From Corallococcus coralloides DSM 2259 (GTDB lineage Bacteria > Myxococcota > Myxococcia > Myxococcales > Myxococcaceae), in NCBI RefSeq assembly GCF_000255295.1, contig NC_017030.1, forward strand, positions 2,170,001 through 2,234,000: DNA of 64,000 bases, in the 5' to 3' direction. The position numbers and the translations under genes are program-made. Positions within the stretch are counted from its first letter, which is position 1. Each line of letters starts with the position of its first letter. The notes under the pieces were generated by a model. That model was given only the letters and a program-made list of their open reading frames with translations, was not told where the DNA came from and ran no database searches. Positions 7,776 to 15,599 of the stretch are shown piece by piece.

Positions 7776-8338
7776 GCCACCGTGCGAAGTACACGCCCGG
7801 CCCCGCGGCCGGAGCCAGGGTCCAGAAGGAAGGCGAGAAGTGGACGCTCGTCCTCGTCCGGGATCTGCGTCATCCCCCGGCGAAGGTGTGGCAGGCGCTG
7901 ACCGACCCCGCGCACCTGGCCGAGTGGGCGCCGTTCGACGCGGACCGGAACATGGCCAGCGTGGGGCCGGTGAAGCTCTCCACGGTCGGGGCGCCGACGC
8001 CGCAGGTCGCCGAGACCACCGTGAAGCGGGCCGAAGCGCCGAAGCTGCTCGAGTACAGCTGGGGGCCGCAGGACCTGCGCTGGGAGCTGGAGCTGACGGG
8101 CGCTGGCGGCACCCGGCTCACGCTCTGGCACAACATCGACCGCGGCTTCATCGCGTGGGGCGCCTCGGGCTGGCACATCTGCTTCGACGTCCTCGACCAT
8201 CTCCTCTCGGGCGACCCGCTGGGCCGCATCGTGGGGCCCGATGCGATGCAGTACGACTGGCAGCGCTTGAACTCCGAGTACGCGGAACAGTTCGGGGTCC
8301 AGAGTCCCACCTGGAAGGCCAGCAACTCGAAGCAGTGA
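7772..8338 (+). CDS. SRPBCC/AHSA1-domain protein
   Basis: A 188-residue protein. The start at 7772 overlaps the ArsR stop; a longer frame opening inside ArsR is an artefact. It has the AHSA1 (activator of Hsp90 ATPase-like) START-type fold: KVWQALTDPAHLAEWAPFDAD near the N-terminus, a run of beta strands with LLEYSWGPQDLRWELEL, and the C-terminal amphipathic helix region (GWHICFDVLDHLLSG). These proteins bind small hydrophobic ligands; the ligand here is unknown. It is the second gene of a four-gene operon under the ArsR repressor. Confidence 0.9.
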   Translation: MSHRAKYTPGPAAGARVQKEGEKWTLVLVRDLRHPPAKVWQALTDPAHLAEWAPFDADRNMASVGPVKLSTVGAPTPQVAETTVKRAEAPKLLEYSWGPQDLRWELELTGAGGTRLTLWHNIDRGFIAWGASGWHICFDVLDHLLSGDPLGRIVGPDAMQYDWQRLNSEYAEQFGVQSPTWKASNSKQ

Positions 8339-8349
8339 AGGAGCACACC

Positions 8350-8766
8350 ATGGAATCGACCCTGCCGAAGCCGGCGCTCGTCGCCGCCAGGACGTCCCCC
8401 AAAGCCGTGACCATCACCTTCTGGATCGCCACCGCGCTCTTCTGCCTGGAGATGGGCTTCACCGCCTACGCGCAGTTGAACCTGCAGGATGCGGCGGATG
8501 GGTTCACCCGCCTGGGCTTCCCCGGCTACTTCCGCGTGGAGCTGGCGTGGGCCAAGGTCCTCGGATTGCTGGTGCTGGTCGCACCGGTGCCGGGGCGGCT
8601 CAAGGAGTGGGCCTACGCCGGCTTCGCCATCAATCTCGTCTCGGCGCTCATTGCCCACTTCGCGGTGGGAGACGGCCCGGAGGCGTGGGCCTTCGCGGCG
8701 TTCACCAGCGTGCTCTGGGTGGTCTCCTACGTCTCCTGGCGCAACCTGCAGGGAGGACGGGCATGA
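8350..8766 (+). CDS. DoxX-like integral membrane protein
   Basis: A 138-residue protein, starting 11 bases after the AHSA1 stop with a GAAGGAG ribosome-binding site. It has four hydrophobic helices and the DoxX-family pattern: FWIATALFCLEMGFTAYAQL, then LGFPGYFRVELAWAKVLGLLVLV and a last helix pair with AYAGFAINLVSALIAHFA. DoxX-like genes coupled to ArsR and AHSA1 genes are a common arrangement of unknown purpose, perhaps linked to thiol or solvent stress. Its final bases overlap the next start (ATGA). Confidence 0.85.
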   Translation: MESTLPKPALVAARTSPKAVTITFWIATALFCLEMGFTAYAQLNLQDAADGFTRLGFPGYFRVELAWAKVLGLLVLVAPVPGRLKEWAYAGFAINLVSALIAHFAVGDGPEAWAFAAFTSVLWVVSYVSWRNLQGGRA

Positions 8767-9197
8767 AGAAGGCCGTCGCGAAGGAGTCCGCGTCCGCGTT
8801 GATCGACCAGCGGATCCAGGACCTGGGGGACTGGCGTGGAAAGACGCTCGCGAAGGTGCGTGCGCTCATCCACGCGGCGGACCCCGAGGTCGTCGAGGAG
8901 TGGAAGTGGATGGGGACCCCTGTCTGGTCCCACGACGGCATCATCTGCACGGGGGAGTCGTACAAGGCCGCCGTGAAGCTGACGTTCCTGAAGGGCGCCG
9001 CGTTGCCGGACCCCGCCGGGCTCTTCAACTCCAGCCTCGAAGGGAACGCCCGGCGCGCCATCGACATCCACGAAGGCGACAAGATCAACGAGACGGCCTT
9101 CAAAACGCTCATCCGTGCCGCGGTGGTGCTCAACCTGGAGAACAAGAGCAACAAGCCCAAGGCTTCGCGCGCGAAGCGCAAGCCAGCTCCGAAGTAA
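8763..9197 (+). CDS. DUF1801 (YdhG-like) protein
   Basis: A 144-residue protein, translationally coupled to the DoxX-like gene by an ATGA overlap. The DUF1801 core spans about 20-125, with the diagnostic EEWKWMGTPVWSHDGIICTGESYK stretch read here in part, a beta-strand VKLTFLKGA and a GNARRAIDIHEGD segment. The C-terminal 20 residues are a Lys/Ala/Pro tail that could touch nucleic acid. The family resembles frataxin-like YdhG/YobT proteins and has no firm biochemical role. It is the last gene of the ArsR operon. Confidence 0.88.
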   Translation: MKKAVAKESASALIDQRIQDLGDWRGKTLAKVRALIHAADPEVVEEWKWMGTPVWSHDGIICTGESYKAAVKLTFLKGAALPDPAGLFNSSLEGNARRAIDIHEGDKINETAFKTLIRAAVVLNLENKSNKPKASRAKRKPAPK

Positions 9198-9248
9198 CTG
9201 TGAGAGGCTTCCCGGACGGCCGCATCACCCTCCGCAGGAGCGCATCCG

Positions 9249-9743
9249 ATGCTTCGTCCCGCTGTCCGGAAGCCTTTCATCCCGTTGACCCTGGCCACCG
9301 TGCTGATGGCGCTCGGTGTCCTGCTCATCGCGCCGAACGCCTGGGCGGAGAAGCCCGCGAAGCCCACGTCCAAGCCCGCGGACCGGCACTACATCCGCAA
9401 GGTCGACCAGTCCTCTGTCGCCAAGGACAAGAACACCGTCATCGAGTCGCGGGTCGATGTCAGCCGGGACGTGAAGGACATCAACGATGGCAAGGCGAAG
9501 AAGGGCAGCGATTCGGGGGCCGTGACCTGGACGCTCAACGGGCGGACCTACGGAGCCCATGACAATGGTACGCTGTATCCCATCCGTGGCACCGGGTTCC
9601 ATGAGCTGAACCGCTCGGCCTTCAAGGCATTGGGGGTCTACAACAAGTTCGACGACACCCCGCGCGCGAAGGAGATCCTGGACAAGATGGGCACGTCCCA
9701 GGGCGACAGGAAGGCCGCGCTCAAGGCGCACATCGCGGGTTGA
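9249..9743 (+). CDS. Small secreted protein of unknown function
   Basis: A 164-residue protein with a good signal peptide (basic start, hydrophobic core, NAWA-E cleavage at about 35). The next 55 residues are Lys/Asp-rich and probably flexible. The last 70 form a compact module: TWTLNGRTYGAHDNGTLYPI, then GTGFHELNRSAFKALGVYNKF and a final helix. No family is recognised with confidence; this module reminds me of the short C-terminal modules of secreted polymorphic effectors, an unverified impression. Only 11 bases separate it from the next gene, so both are likely one transcript. Confidence 0.7.
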   Translation: MLRPAVRKPFIPLTLATVLMALGVLLIAPNAWAEKPAKPTSKPADRHYIRKVDQSSVAKDKNTVIESRVDVSRDVKDINDGKAKKGSDSGAVTWTLNGRTYGAHDNGTLYPIRGTGFHELNRSAFKALGVYNKFDDTPRAKEILDKMGTSQGDRKAALKAHIAG

Positions 9744-9754
9744 GAGGGAAAGCC

Positions 9755-10192
9755 ATGCAGCCGGAAAGACAAGTTGTCGGATTCATCGCGCGGGGAGCCG
9801 TGGAGGATGGGCGCCTCTTCGACAGCATCGGCCGCGCGCTCGGTCTCCCTCCCGAAGGTGTGGCGCGCTTCGACGTGGACGGCCCCTCGGATGCGGCGGT
9901 GCTCGTCGAGACCGCGCTCCGGTCCAAGGGTTTCCGCACGGATGTGACCCTCTACGTCGATGTCTCCCGCACCCGAGTGTCCTCGGGACTCACGTCGGTG
10001 GAGGTGGCCACCCGGGTCGCGGCCCTGCTCGGCGAAGAGGTCCTGGTCTCGCCTCCCGCGGACGACCCGGCGGTCGCCACCTCCTGGTTCCTCGTCACGC
10101 CCGACGGGAAGCGTTTCCGGGCCAGCGAAGTCTCGCTGGAGGGTGACGAGGACTCCTTGGAGATCGACCGGGCGTCCCTTCGTCCCGCATAG
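9755..10192 (+). CDS. Cytoplasmic hypothetical protein, partner of the upstream secreted protein
   Basis: A 145-residue protein without signal peptide or membrane helix. The ATG at 9755 follows GAGAGGGAAAG; an earlier TTG overlapping the previous stop is less likely. It is acidic, with alternating strands and helices: VGFIARGAVEDGRLFDSIG, then a middle strand VTLYVDVSRTRV and FLVTPDGKRFRASEVSLEGDE near the end. No family is recognised. The size, acidity and position directly behind a small exported protein would suit an immunity or regulatory partner, but that is inference. It converges on the NlpC/P60 gene. Confidence 0.65.
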   Translation: MQPERQVVGFIARGAVEDGRLFDSIGRALGLPPEGVARFDVDGPSDAAVLVETALRSKGFRTDVTLYVDVSRTRVSSGLTSVEVATRVAALLGEEVLVSPPADDPAVATSWFLVTPDGKRFRASEVSLEGDEDSLEIDRASLRPA

Positions 10193-10205
10193 CGAAAGCA
10201 CGTCC

Positions 10206-10230
10206 AGGCGCAGCCGATTCCAATGCGCCT
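10206..10230. terminator. Weak stem-loop between convergent genes
   Basis: AGGCGCA (10206-10212) pairs perfectly with TGCGCCT (10224-10230) around an 11-base loop. It sits in the 36-base gap between two convergent genes and overlaps the stop of the minus-strand one. There is no T run. Confidence 0.35.
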
Positions 10231-11659
10231 ATGGCCGGGTGACGTGGACAAGGCTCGTCATCGCGTCCACGTACAGGGTCGTGTCGTCCGCGTACAGCGG
10301 CAGCAGCGGGGTGACCGACACCTGGTTCAGCTTCGTCTTGCGGACCTGCTGTGTGGCCGGGTCCTTGAACACGGCGTAAGGGACATCCTGGATGACATAG
10401 GGCTCGCCGTTCACGTGGCCGATGATCATCAGCACATGGCCGGGGACGACGACGAGGTCGCCCACCTCCGCCTGCTTCAGCGCGCGCACCCGCTCTTCGT
10501 GTGAGTCCTGCGCTGTGAAGAGGCGGTGGTTCAGCGCCGCGCTCTTCCCCTGCATCCCGGAGTTGGGCGGCAAGAGCAGCCCCATGCTGCGGTACACCTC
10601 GCTGGTCAGGCCGCTGCAGTCGCGCGCATTGAACTGGTGACCCCAGCCGTAGCGCTCGCCGAGGAACTTGAAGGACTGGCGGAGGATGTTGGCGCGCGTC
10701 AGTGGCAGGTAGCCCGGCGCGGTGTCGGCGGTCCGGCGCAGCAGGGCGCTCCGGAAGGCCAGCGAGCCGTCCTCTTCGCGCACCGGCAACTGCACCGGCC
10801 AGGATGCATAGCTGCTGGCGCCGTTGACGGGCTCGCCGGGCGCCACGTCGGCCCGCGGCAGCGCGACCCCCATGTCGAGCTCCAGCTCGGACACGCCCGG
10901 CGCTTCTGGCGTGAAGACCGTGCGCACCTGGTCCCCCGTGACGACGCGCCCGGGCGCCATCGCCACGTAGGAGAACACCGCGTCCGCCGTGCCCTCCGCG
11001 ATGTCGCCGCGCTGGACCCACGCGGGACCCTGCGTCGTCTGGACGAACAGCCATTGCTGGTCCGCGCTCTGATGCGCGATGACGACCGGCTCCCCCGGGA
11101 ACAGGATGCCGGCCTGGAGGCTTTCGTAGTCGCGCGAGTCCTCCGACGCGAAGAGCCGCCGGTCGGACGGCAGCGAGCGCAGGTGCGTGCGCCGCACGCT
11201 GAGGCCGTAGCGCGCGGCGGTGGCTTCGGGGATGTGCTCGGCCGCGGCGTTCTGGCGAAGCCCGTCGAGCATTGCCTCCGTCACCGGCTGGCCCTGTTCG
11301 TCGATGACCGCCGGGATGGGCGTCTGCTGCGCAGCCCTGACCCAGCCAGCGACCTGTGCCCGTGTCAGCGTGGCCGGGAGGCCCTTCAGGTCAATCAGGC
11401 CGCCCTCCGGACCGAACGCGAGCTCGCGCTTCGCCGCCACCTGGCCGGCATCGAGCAGCACCGCATCGGGAGACGGCGCGCGGCGGATCCAGAACCCGGG
11501 CGTCAGCATGTCTTCGCTGAACGCCGGCACCCCGGACGGGGACACCGCGAGCGCGGCCGGCGCGGCGCAGGCGGTAAGGCTGGCCGCGGCCCCCATCACC
11601 GCGAGCGACAGTGCCCGCATGCGCCACGGATGAGGAGAGGGGAATGCCAAGCGTCTCAT
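10229..11659 (-). CDS. NlpC/P60 cell-wall peptidase lipoprotein with SH3 domains (YkfC-like)
   Basis: A 476-residue protein. The start at 11659 has a GGGAGCAG ribosome-binding site and gives a lipoprotein signal with lipobox LTAC31. Residues about 45-140 match the N-terminal stabilising domain, about 150-310 the two bacterial SH3 domains, and 320-476 the NlpC/P60 catalytic domain seen together in gamma-D-glutamyl-diamino-acid endopeptidases. The nucleophile is C348 in NARDCSGLT and the histidine is H408 in VPGHVLMIIGHV. It should cut muropeptide stems in the periplasm, for recycling or remodelling. It stands alone, without permease or epimerase genes nearby. Confidence 0.9.
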   Translation of the reverse strand: MRRLAFPSPHPWRMRALSLAVMGAAASLTACAAPAALAVSPSGVPAFSEDMLTPGFWIRRAPSPDAVLLDAGQVAAKRELAFGPEGGLIDLKGLPATLTRAQVAGWVRAAQQTPIPAVIDEQGQPVTEAMLDGLRQNAAAEHIPEATAARYGLSVRRTHLRSLPSDRRLFASEDSRDYESLQAGILFPGEPVVIAHQSADQQWLFVQTTQGPAWVQRGDIAEGTADAVFSYVAMAPGRVVTGDQVRTVFTPEAPGVSELELDMGVALPRADVAPGEPVNGASSYASWPVQLPVREEDGSLAFRSALLRRTADTAPGYLPLTRANILRQSFKFLGERYGWGHQFNARDCSGLTSEVYRSMGLLLPPNSGMQGKSAALNHRLFTAQDSHEERVRALKQAEVGDLVVVPGHVLMIIGHVNGEPYVIQDVPYAVFKDPATQQVRKTKLNQVSVTPLLPLYADDTTLYVDAMTSLVHVTRP

Positions 11660-11722
11660 GGGTTCTGCTCCCGCTCGAGGGTCGGTTGCTCTCCTATCGG
11701 AAGAACGAACGCTCCGCGGGGG

Positions 11723-12622
11723 CTATTTCACAGGGGGTTCGCTGTGGCCCAGGTTGCGGTCCACCACGGTGAAGCCCGCGGACTGATAGAGGGCGACGGA
11801 CGCCGGGTTGTCCTCGAAGGCGTACACGATGGCTCGCCGGGCGCCCATCCCGTGCATGCGTCCCAGCCCCTCGTGCAGGAGCGCACGCACGAGCCCGCGG
11901 CGCCGGTGCTCTGGGGCGCATGCGGTCGGTTCGAACTCGCCCACCGCGTTGACCTCGTCGAACCAACCGAGCGCGCAGGCCGCGAGGCTGCCGTCGGGCG
12001 CCTCGGCGACGAGGTCCAACGCCGGCTGGTAGCGCGGCGCCTCCATGAGCTGCGCGTACACCTCCGTCGTCATCCGCTCGGTGCCGAAGCCGCGCCGGTG
12101 AACGAGGGCGCGCGCGGCCACCTCCTCCAGACCTCGCACCGCGCGCACCCGGTAGCCCGCGGGCAGCGGAGGCGGTGGGGGCGGCAATGCGTGGAGCGGC
12201 AGTTCGAGATGCAGGTAGCACCCGCCCGGGGTGCGCAGGCAGCCCGACCGTTGCAGCGCCGCGAGCAGCGGACCGTTGCTCTCCAGCGCCCACAAGGTGG
12301 CAGGCGGTGAGGTGCTCCCGTGACGCGCGCGCACCCAGGGCAGCATGTCCTGCACGAAGGCGTTCGCGTGCGTGAGCGGATGCACGAGCAGGTCTACGTC
12401 GCCGTTGCCGTAGGCCCACGCGAAGCCGGCGAGCTGCCCGGGCTCGGGCTCCCACAGGGCGATGTCCTCCCTGGGCCGTACCTGGGCATTGCGCAGCAGC
12501 CTCCAGGTCAGGTCCCCCACCGCGCACTCCACGTGGGGCCCGCGCTCCGCCCAGGCACGCGCCACGAGCTGCTCCATGGCTTCGAGGTCGGCCACATCGC
12601 GATAGGGGCGGAGGCTGGACAT
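11723..12622 (-). CDS. GNAT-family N-acetyltransferase
   Basis: A 299-residue protein, about twice the size of one GNAT domain. The C-terminal half (about 150-295) carries the clear acetyl-CoA motif: EFEPTACAPEHRRRGLVRALLHEGLGRM read in part, then the beta-bulge region ARRAIVYAFEDNPASVALYQSAGF. The N-terminal half (about 1-145) looks like a decayed second GNAT copy, as in mycothiol-synthase-like tandem GNATs. The substrate is unknown. An AGGAGG sits almost at the ATG, closer than usual. It is 63 bases from the NlpC gene and read in the same direction. Confidence 0.88.
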   Translation of the reverse strand: MSSLRPYRDVADLEAMEQLVARAWAERGPHVECAVGDLTWRLLRNAQVRPREDIALWEPEPGQLAGFAWAYGNGDVDLLVHPLTHANAFVQDMLPWVRARHGSTSPPATLWALESNGPLLAALQRSGCLRTPGGCYLHLELPLHALPPPPPPLPAGYRVRAVRGLEEVAARALVHRRGFGTERMTTEVYAQLMEAPRYQPALDLVAEAPDGSLAACALGWFDEVNAVGEFEPTACAPEHRRRGLVRALLHEGLGRMHGMGARRAIVYAFEDNPASVALYQSAGFTVVDRNLGHSEPPVK

Positions 12623-12729
12623 CCCTCCTCTCTACTCCGATCGGGAACCCGGATGGCAGGGGGGGCCGGGCTCTCCAGCGGGGGAATGGGGTGGAGCGCG
12701 CCGCGCGCTATGCTGCCTCACCAATCCCC

Positions 12730-14577
12730 ATGGCCTCCTCTCGTATATCCGCTGGTTTCGTCCGCAGCCTCGTGTTGCCCGCGCTGCTGCTCTTCGCCCT
12801 GCCGCTGCTCGGGCTCTGGTTCGCCGGTCATGCCTCCGACCGCTTCGATGCGCAGGTGCTCGAAGTCATCGAGAAGCAGATTGGACGGGACACGACGCTG
12901 AGCGAGGCCGACCGTCAGGAGGCGCTCGCGTTCTACCGCGAGGTCCCCGCGTCGGCGGCCTGTCAGAGCGACAGCGAGGAGCTGGCGAGCTACCGCGACG
13001 GGCTGGGCGAGGCGTGCTCGGACGCGAAGCAGTTCGGGTGGGCGTACCTGGCCTCCTGGGTCCTGCTGGCGCTCGGGCTTGGCTCCACGGCGGTCGCGCT
13101 CCTGTGCGGCCTGGCCGCGTTCATCTCGCGTCCCTTCCAGTACGGCAGCTTCGTGGTGGGCTGGTTCGTGCTCCGCATCACCAGCGCCCTCCAGGTGCTG
13201 GGGCAGGGGGCGCTGCTGGTGTGGCTCTCCTATTGGGTGACCGCCCTCTGGGCCAATCGCTACTACCCGAAGCTCATCGGCATCATGGCCCTCCTGGCGG
13301 CCGGCGCCGTCTTCCTGGTGGTGGTGGCCATCTTCAGCCGCCCGCCCATGAACTTCGACGTGGAGGCGGAGGAGGTGCCCGAGGCTCGCGCCCCGGAGCT
13401 GTGGGCCTGCGTGCGCCGGCTGTGCGCGCGGCTCCAGACGCCGCCGCCCGACCACATCCTCGCGGGCATCGACACCAACTTCTTCGTCACGGAGAGCGAC
13501 GTGCGCGTGGACGGGCGCGTCCTCACCGGCCGCACGCTCTTCGTGAGTCTGTCCCTGCTGCGCCTGCTGGAGCGCTCCGAGGCGGAGGCCGTCCTGGCGC
13601 ACGAGATGGGGCACCTGCTGGGCGGAGACACGGGGCACGGCAAGCGGCTGGCGCCCATGCTCTCGCACTTCGGTCACTACCTGGAGACGCTGCGCGACGG
13701 CGGCGTGACGCTCCCTGTCTTCTATTTCATGGCGGCCTACCGCGGGCTGTTCGAGCTGTCCCTGGGCCGCAGCCGTCGCGCCAGCGAGCTCGCCGCGGAC
13801 CGGCTGGCGGCGGGTGTCACGTCGGGGCAGGACATCGCCCGCTCGCTGGTGAAGGTGGGCGCGTACTCGAGCTTCCGGGACCGCGTGGAGGCGAAGCTCT
13901 TCGCCCAGGACGAGCAGCACCAGTCGGTGGCCATCTCCCAGCGGGTCGCGCTGGGCTTCTCCGAGTACGCCCAGTCCGAGGTGGTGCACGACGACCTGCA
14001 GGGCGCCGTGACGCCTCATCCGTTCGACTCACACCCGCCGCTGGGCGCGCGCATGGAGAACGTGGGCGTCCAGCTGAAGCCCGCGGACATGGCGCAGGTG
14101 CTCCTGGAGCCCGTGCAGTCCTCGTGGGTGGAGGCCTTCGAGGACGCGGAGGCCATCGAGGCGCGGCTGTGGGGCGCCTACGAGGCGCGCTTCTCCCAGG
14201 CCCATGACCTGGCGCTCGCCTGCCGTTACGGGCCGTCCACGGACGAGGAGCGGCAGCACGTGGAGAAGTTCTTCCCGGCGCTCGTCTTCGAGGGCAAGGA
14301 GGCCGGCTACGAGGTGCGGATGGACTACGCGCAGGTGAGCTGCTCGGAGTGGGAGGAGCCCGTCGAGTTCGAGCGGATCTCCTCCGCCTCCACCGCCGAC
14401 CGCATGTTCAAGAAGTACCTGGACCTGAAGGTCACCGGCGAGGGCCGCTTCAAGGGCGGGCGCTCCATCTGCTTGAGCAAGCTGAAGGAGCAGGACGCGG
14501 TGCTGGAGGCCTTCGAGCGCTACCTGGGACGGCACCGGTTCATGAAGGCGCACCGCTCGGACTCGCAGGCCGCGTGA
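12730..14577 (+). CDS. M48-family membrane metallopeptidase
   Basis: A 615-residue protein if ATG 12730 is used; GTG 12691, preceded by a GGGGGAATG stretch, would add 13 residues and cannot be excluded. A signal anchor (about 9-32) and several membrane helices (about 100-215) precede the M48 domain. The zinc site is H291-E-M-G-H295 in AVLAHEMGHLLGG, with the third ligand expected in SELAADRLAAG downstream. The C-terminal 150 residues are soluble and without a recognised domain. M48 enzymes such as HtpX and CAAX proteases cleave misfolded or prenylated membrane proteins; the substrate here is unknown. Confidence 0.9.
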   Translation: MASSRISAGFVRSLVLPALLLFALPLLGLWFAGHASDRFDAQVLEVIEKQIGRDTTLSEADRQEALAFYREVPASAACQSDSEELASYRDGLGEACSDAKQFGWAYLASWVLLALGLGSTAVALLCGLAAFISRPFQYGSFVVGWFVLRITSALQVLGQGALLVWLSYWVTALWANRYYPKLIGIMALLAAGAVFLVVVAIFSRPPMNFDVEAEEVPEARAPELWACVRRLCARLQTPPPDHILAGIDTNFFVTESDVRVDGRVLTGRTLFVSLSLLRLLERSEAEAVLAHEMGHLLGGDTGHGKRLAPMLSHFGHYLETLRDGGVTLPVFYFMAAYRGLFELSLGRSRRASELAADRLAAGVTSGQDIARSLVKVGAYSSFRDRVEAKLFAQDEQHQSVAISQRVALGFSEYAQSEVVHDDLQGAVTPHPFDSHPPLGARMENVGVQLKPADMAQVLLEPVQSSWVEAFEDAEAIEARLWGAYEARFSQAHDLALACRYGPSTDEERQHVEKFFPALVFEGKEAGYEVRMDYAQVSCSEWEEPVEFERISSASTADRMFKKYLDLKVTGEGRFKGGRSICLSKLKEQDAVLEAFERYLGRHRFMKAHRSDSQAA

Positions 14578-14586
14578 GCAGGAGCT

Positions 14587-14618
14587 CCGCCCGCTGGCGT
14601 CACGTCGCCGGCGGGCGG
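14587..14618. terminator. Bidirectional stem-loop terminator
   Basis: CCGCCCGCTGGCG (14587-14599) pairs with CGCCGGCGGGCGG (14606-14618) with one T-G wobble and a 6-base loop. It lies between the convergent M48 and SUKH-like genes and overlaps the latter's stop codon. There is no T run, as usual for GC-rich genomes. Confidence 0.65.
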
Positions 14619-15505
14619 GTGCGGTAGAGCGTTCCGCTCAGGAGCTCGAACCAGGTGCCGGCGGGAAGCAGGGTCCCCGCGACGTTCGCGTCGGCGCGCA
14701 GCGTTCCCTGGTCGAGCTTCCCCCGTAGGAGACGTACCTGGGTGCCGGCGGCCAGGGGGAGCCCCTCCACGTCGTGGTCGCGGGCCAGCATGCCGGACAC
14801 GCTGGGGGCGTAGATGGGATCCTCGACCATGACCTCGTGGAAGGGGGCCAGCGGGAGGCCGTCGACGACGATGGGCTCGGCCGGGGTGAAGCGCAGCGGG
14901 CGTCCCGTCTTTGGATGAAGGGCGAGCACCGTGTCCCCGGCGCACGGGATGCCGTCCACGACCGCGCGTTCGGCCAGGGTGACGAATTGGATGCGGCCCG
15001 CGTCGGTCATGTAGACGGACGTGCCCGCCCGGGCCACGAAGCCTCCCTCGCAGCGCGCGTTGTCATGCACGGTCACGACCGCGGGTCTGCCGGTGCTCGC
15101 GTGGACTCGCTCGACGTCCACCAGGCCTTCGATGCCCGGCACGCGCACGCTCTTCGGAGCCTGCCGCGACGCGAGCTCATCGAAGGTGGGCATGTCCCGC
15201 GGATGCAGGCCCTCCGCGACGCGCTGGAGGAGCTCGTCGTAGGAGGCCGCGATGTAGCGGGTATCGCCGTACACCTCGCTCATGTGGAGGTAGAAGATGG
15301 CCCCCACGCCCTTCTTCAGACAGTCCTCGACGTCGAGGTACCAGACGCCGCCGCCCCCATCCCTGGCGAAGGGGACCAGACCGGGGGGCAGCTCTTCGCT
15401 CTCATCTCCGTGCCTGTCGATGTTGAGGCGCGTGCGCGGCCCCTCGGTGCTGCGCTGCTGGGACAGGTCTTCCAGGAGCCTGGCGGGAAAGCGTGGGTCG
15501 ATCAT
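14600..15505 (-). CDS. SUKH (SMI1/KNR4)-like protein with repeat C-terminus
   Basis: A 301-residue soluble protein. The first 105 residues resemble the core of SUKH/SMI1-KNR4 domains: LPPGLVPFARDGGGGVWYLDVEDCLK, read in part, then IFYLHMSEVYGDTRYIAASYDELLQ, a typical SUKH closing helix. The C-terminal 170 residues contain three or more short beta units of the kind VDGIPCAGDTVLALHPKTG and VDGLPLAPFHEVMV, each starting V(E/D)G(I/L)P. SUKH proteins are often immunity proteins of contact-dependent toxins; no toxin gene is adjacent. The domain call is by eye. The repeat part looks like a structural beta-solenoid. Confidence 0.6.
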   Translation of the reverse strand: MIDPRFPARLLEDLSQQRSTEGPRTRLNIDRHGDESEELPPGLVPFARDGGGGVWYLDVEDCLKKGVGAIFYLHMSEVYGDTRYIAASYDELLQRVAEGLHPRDMPTFDELASRQAPKSVRVPGIEGLVDVERVHASTGRPAVVTVHDNARCEGGFVARAGTSVYMTDAGRIQFVTLAERAVVDGIPCAGDTVLALHPKTGRPLRFTPAEPIVVDGLPLAPFHEVMVEDPIYAPSVSGMLARDHDVEGLPLAAGTQVRLLRGKLDQGTLRADANVAGTLLPAGTWFELLSGTLYRTRPPAT

Positions 15506-15547
15506 TCCCAGACAGCTTCCGCTGCAATCGCGCCGCGCGGCAATCGC

Positions 15548-15574
15548 CCCGGCCCGGCCTCATGCCGGGCCGGG
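15548..15574 (-). terminator. Strong GC stem-loop terminator
   Basis: CCCGGCCCGGC (15548-15558) pairs perfectly with GCCGGGCCGGG (15564-15574) around the loop CTCAT. It lies 25 bases past the stop of the DNRLRE lipoprotein gene on the minus strand and upstream of the SUKH-like gene, separating their transcripts. Confidence 0.65.
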
Positions 15575-15599
15575 ACGGGGCAATGCTTGCCTGGAGTCG

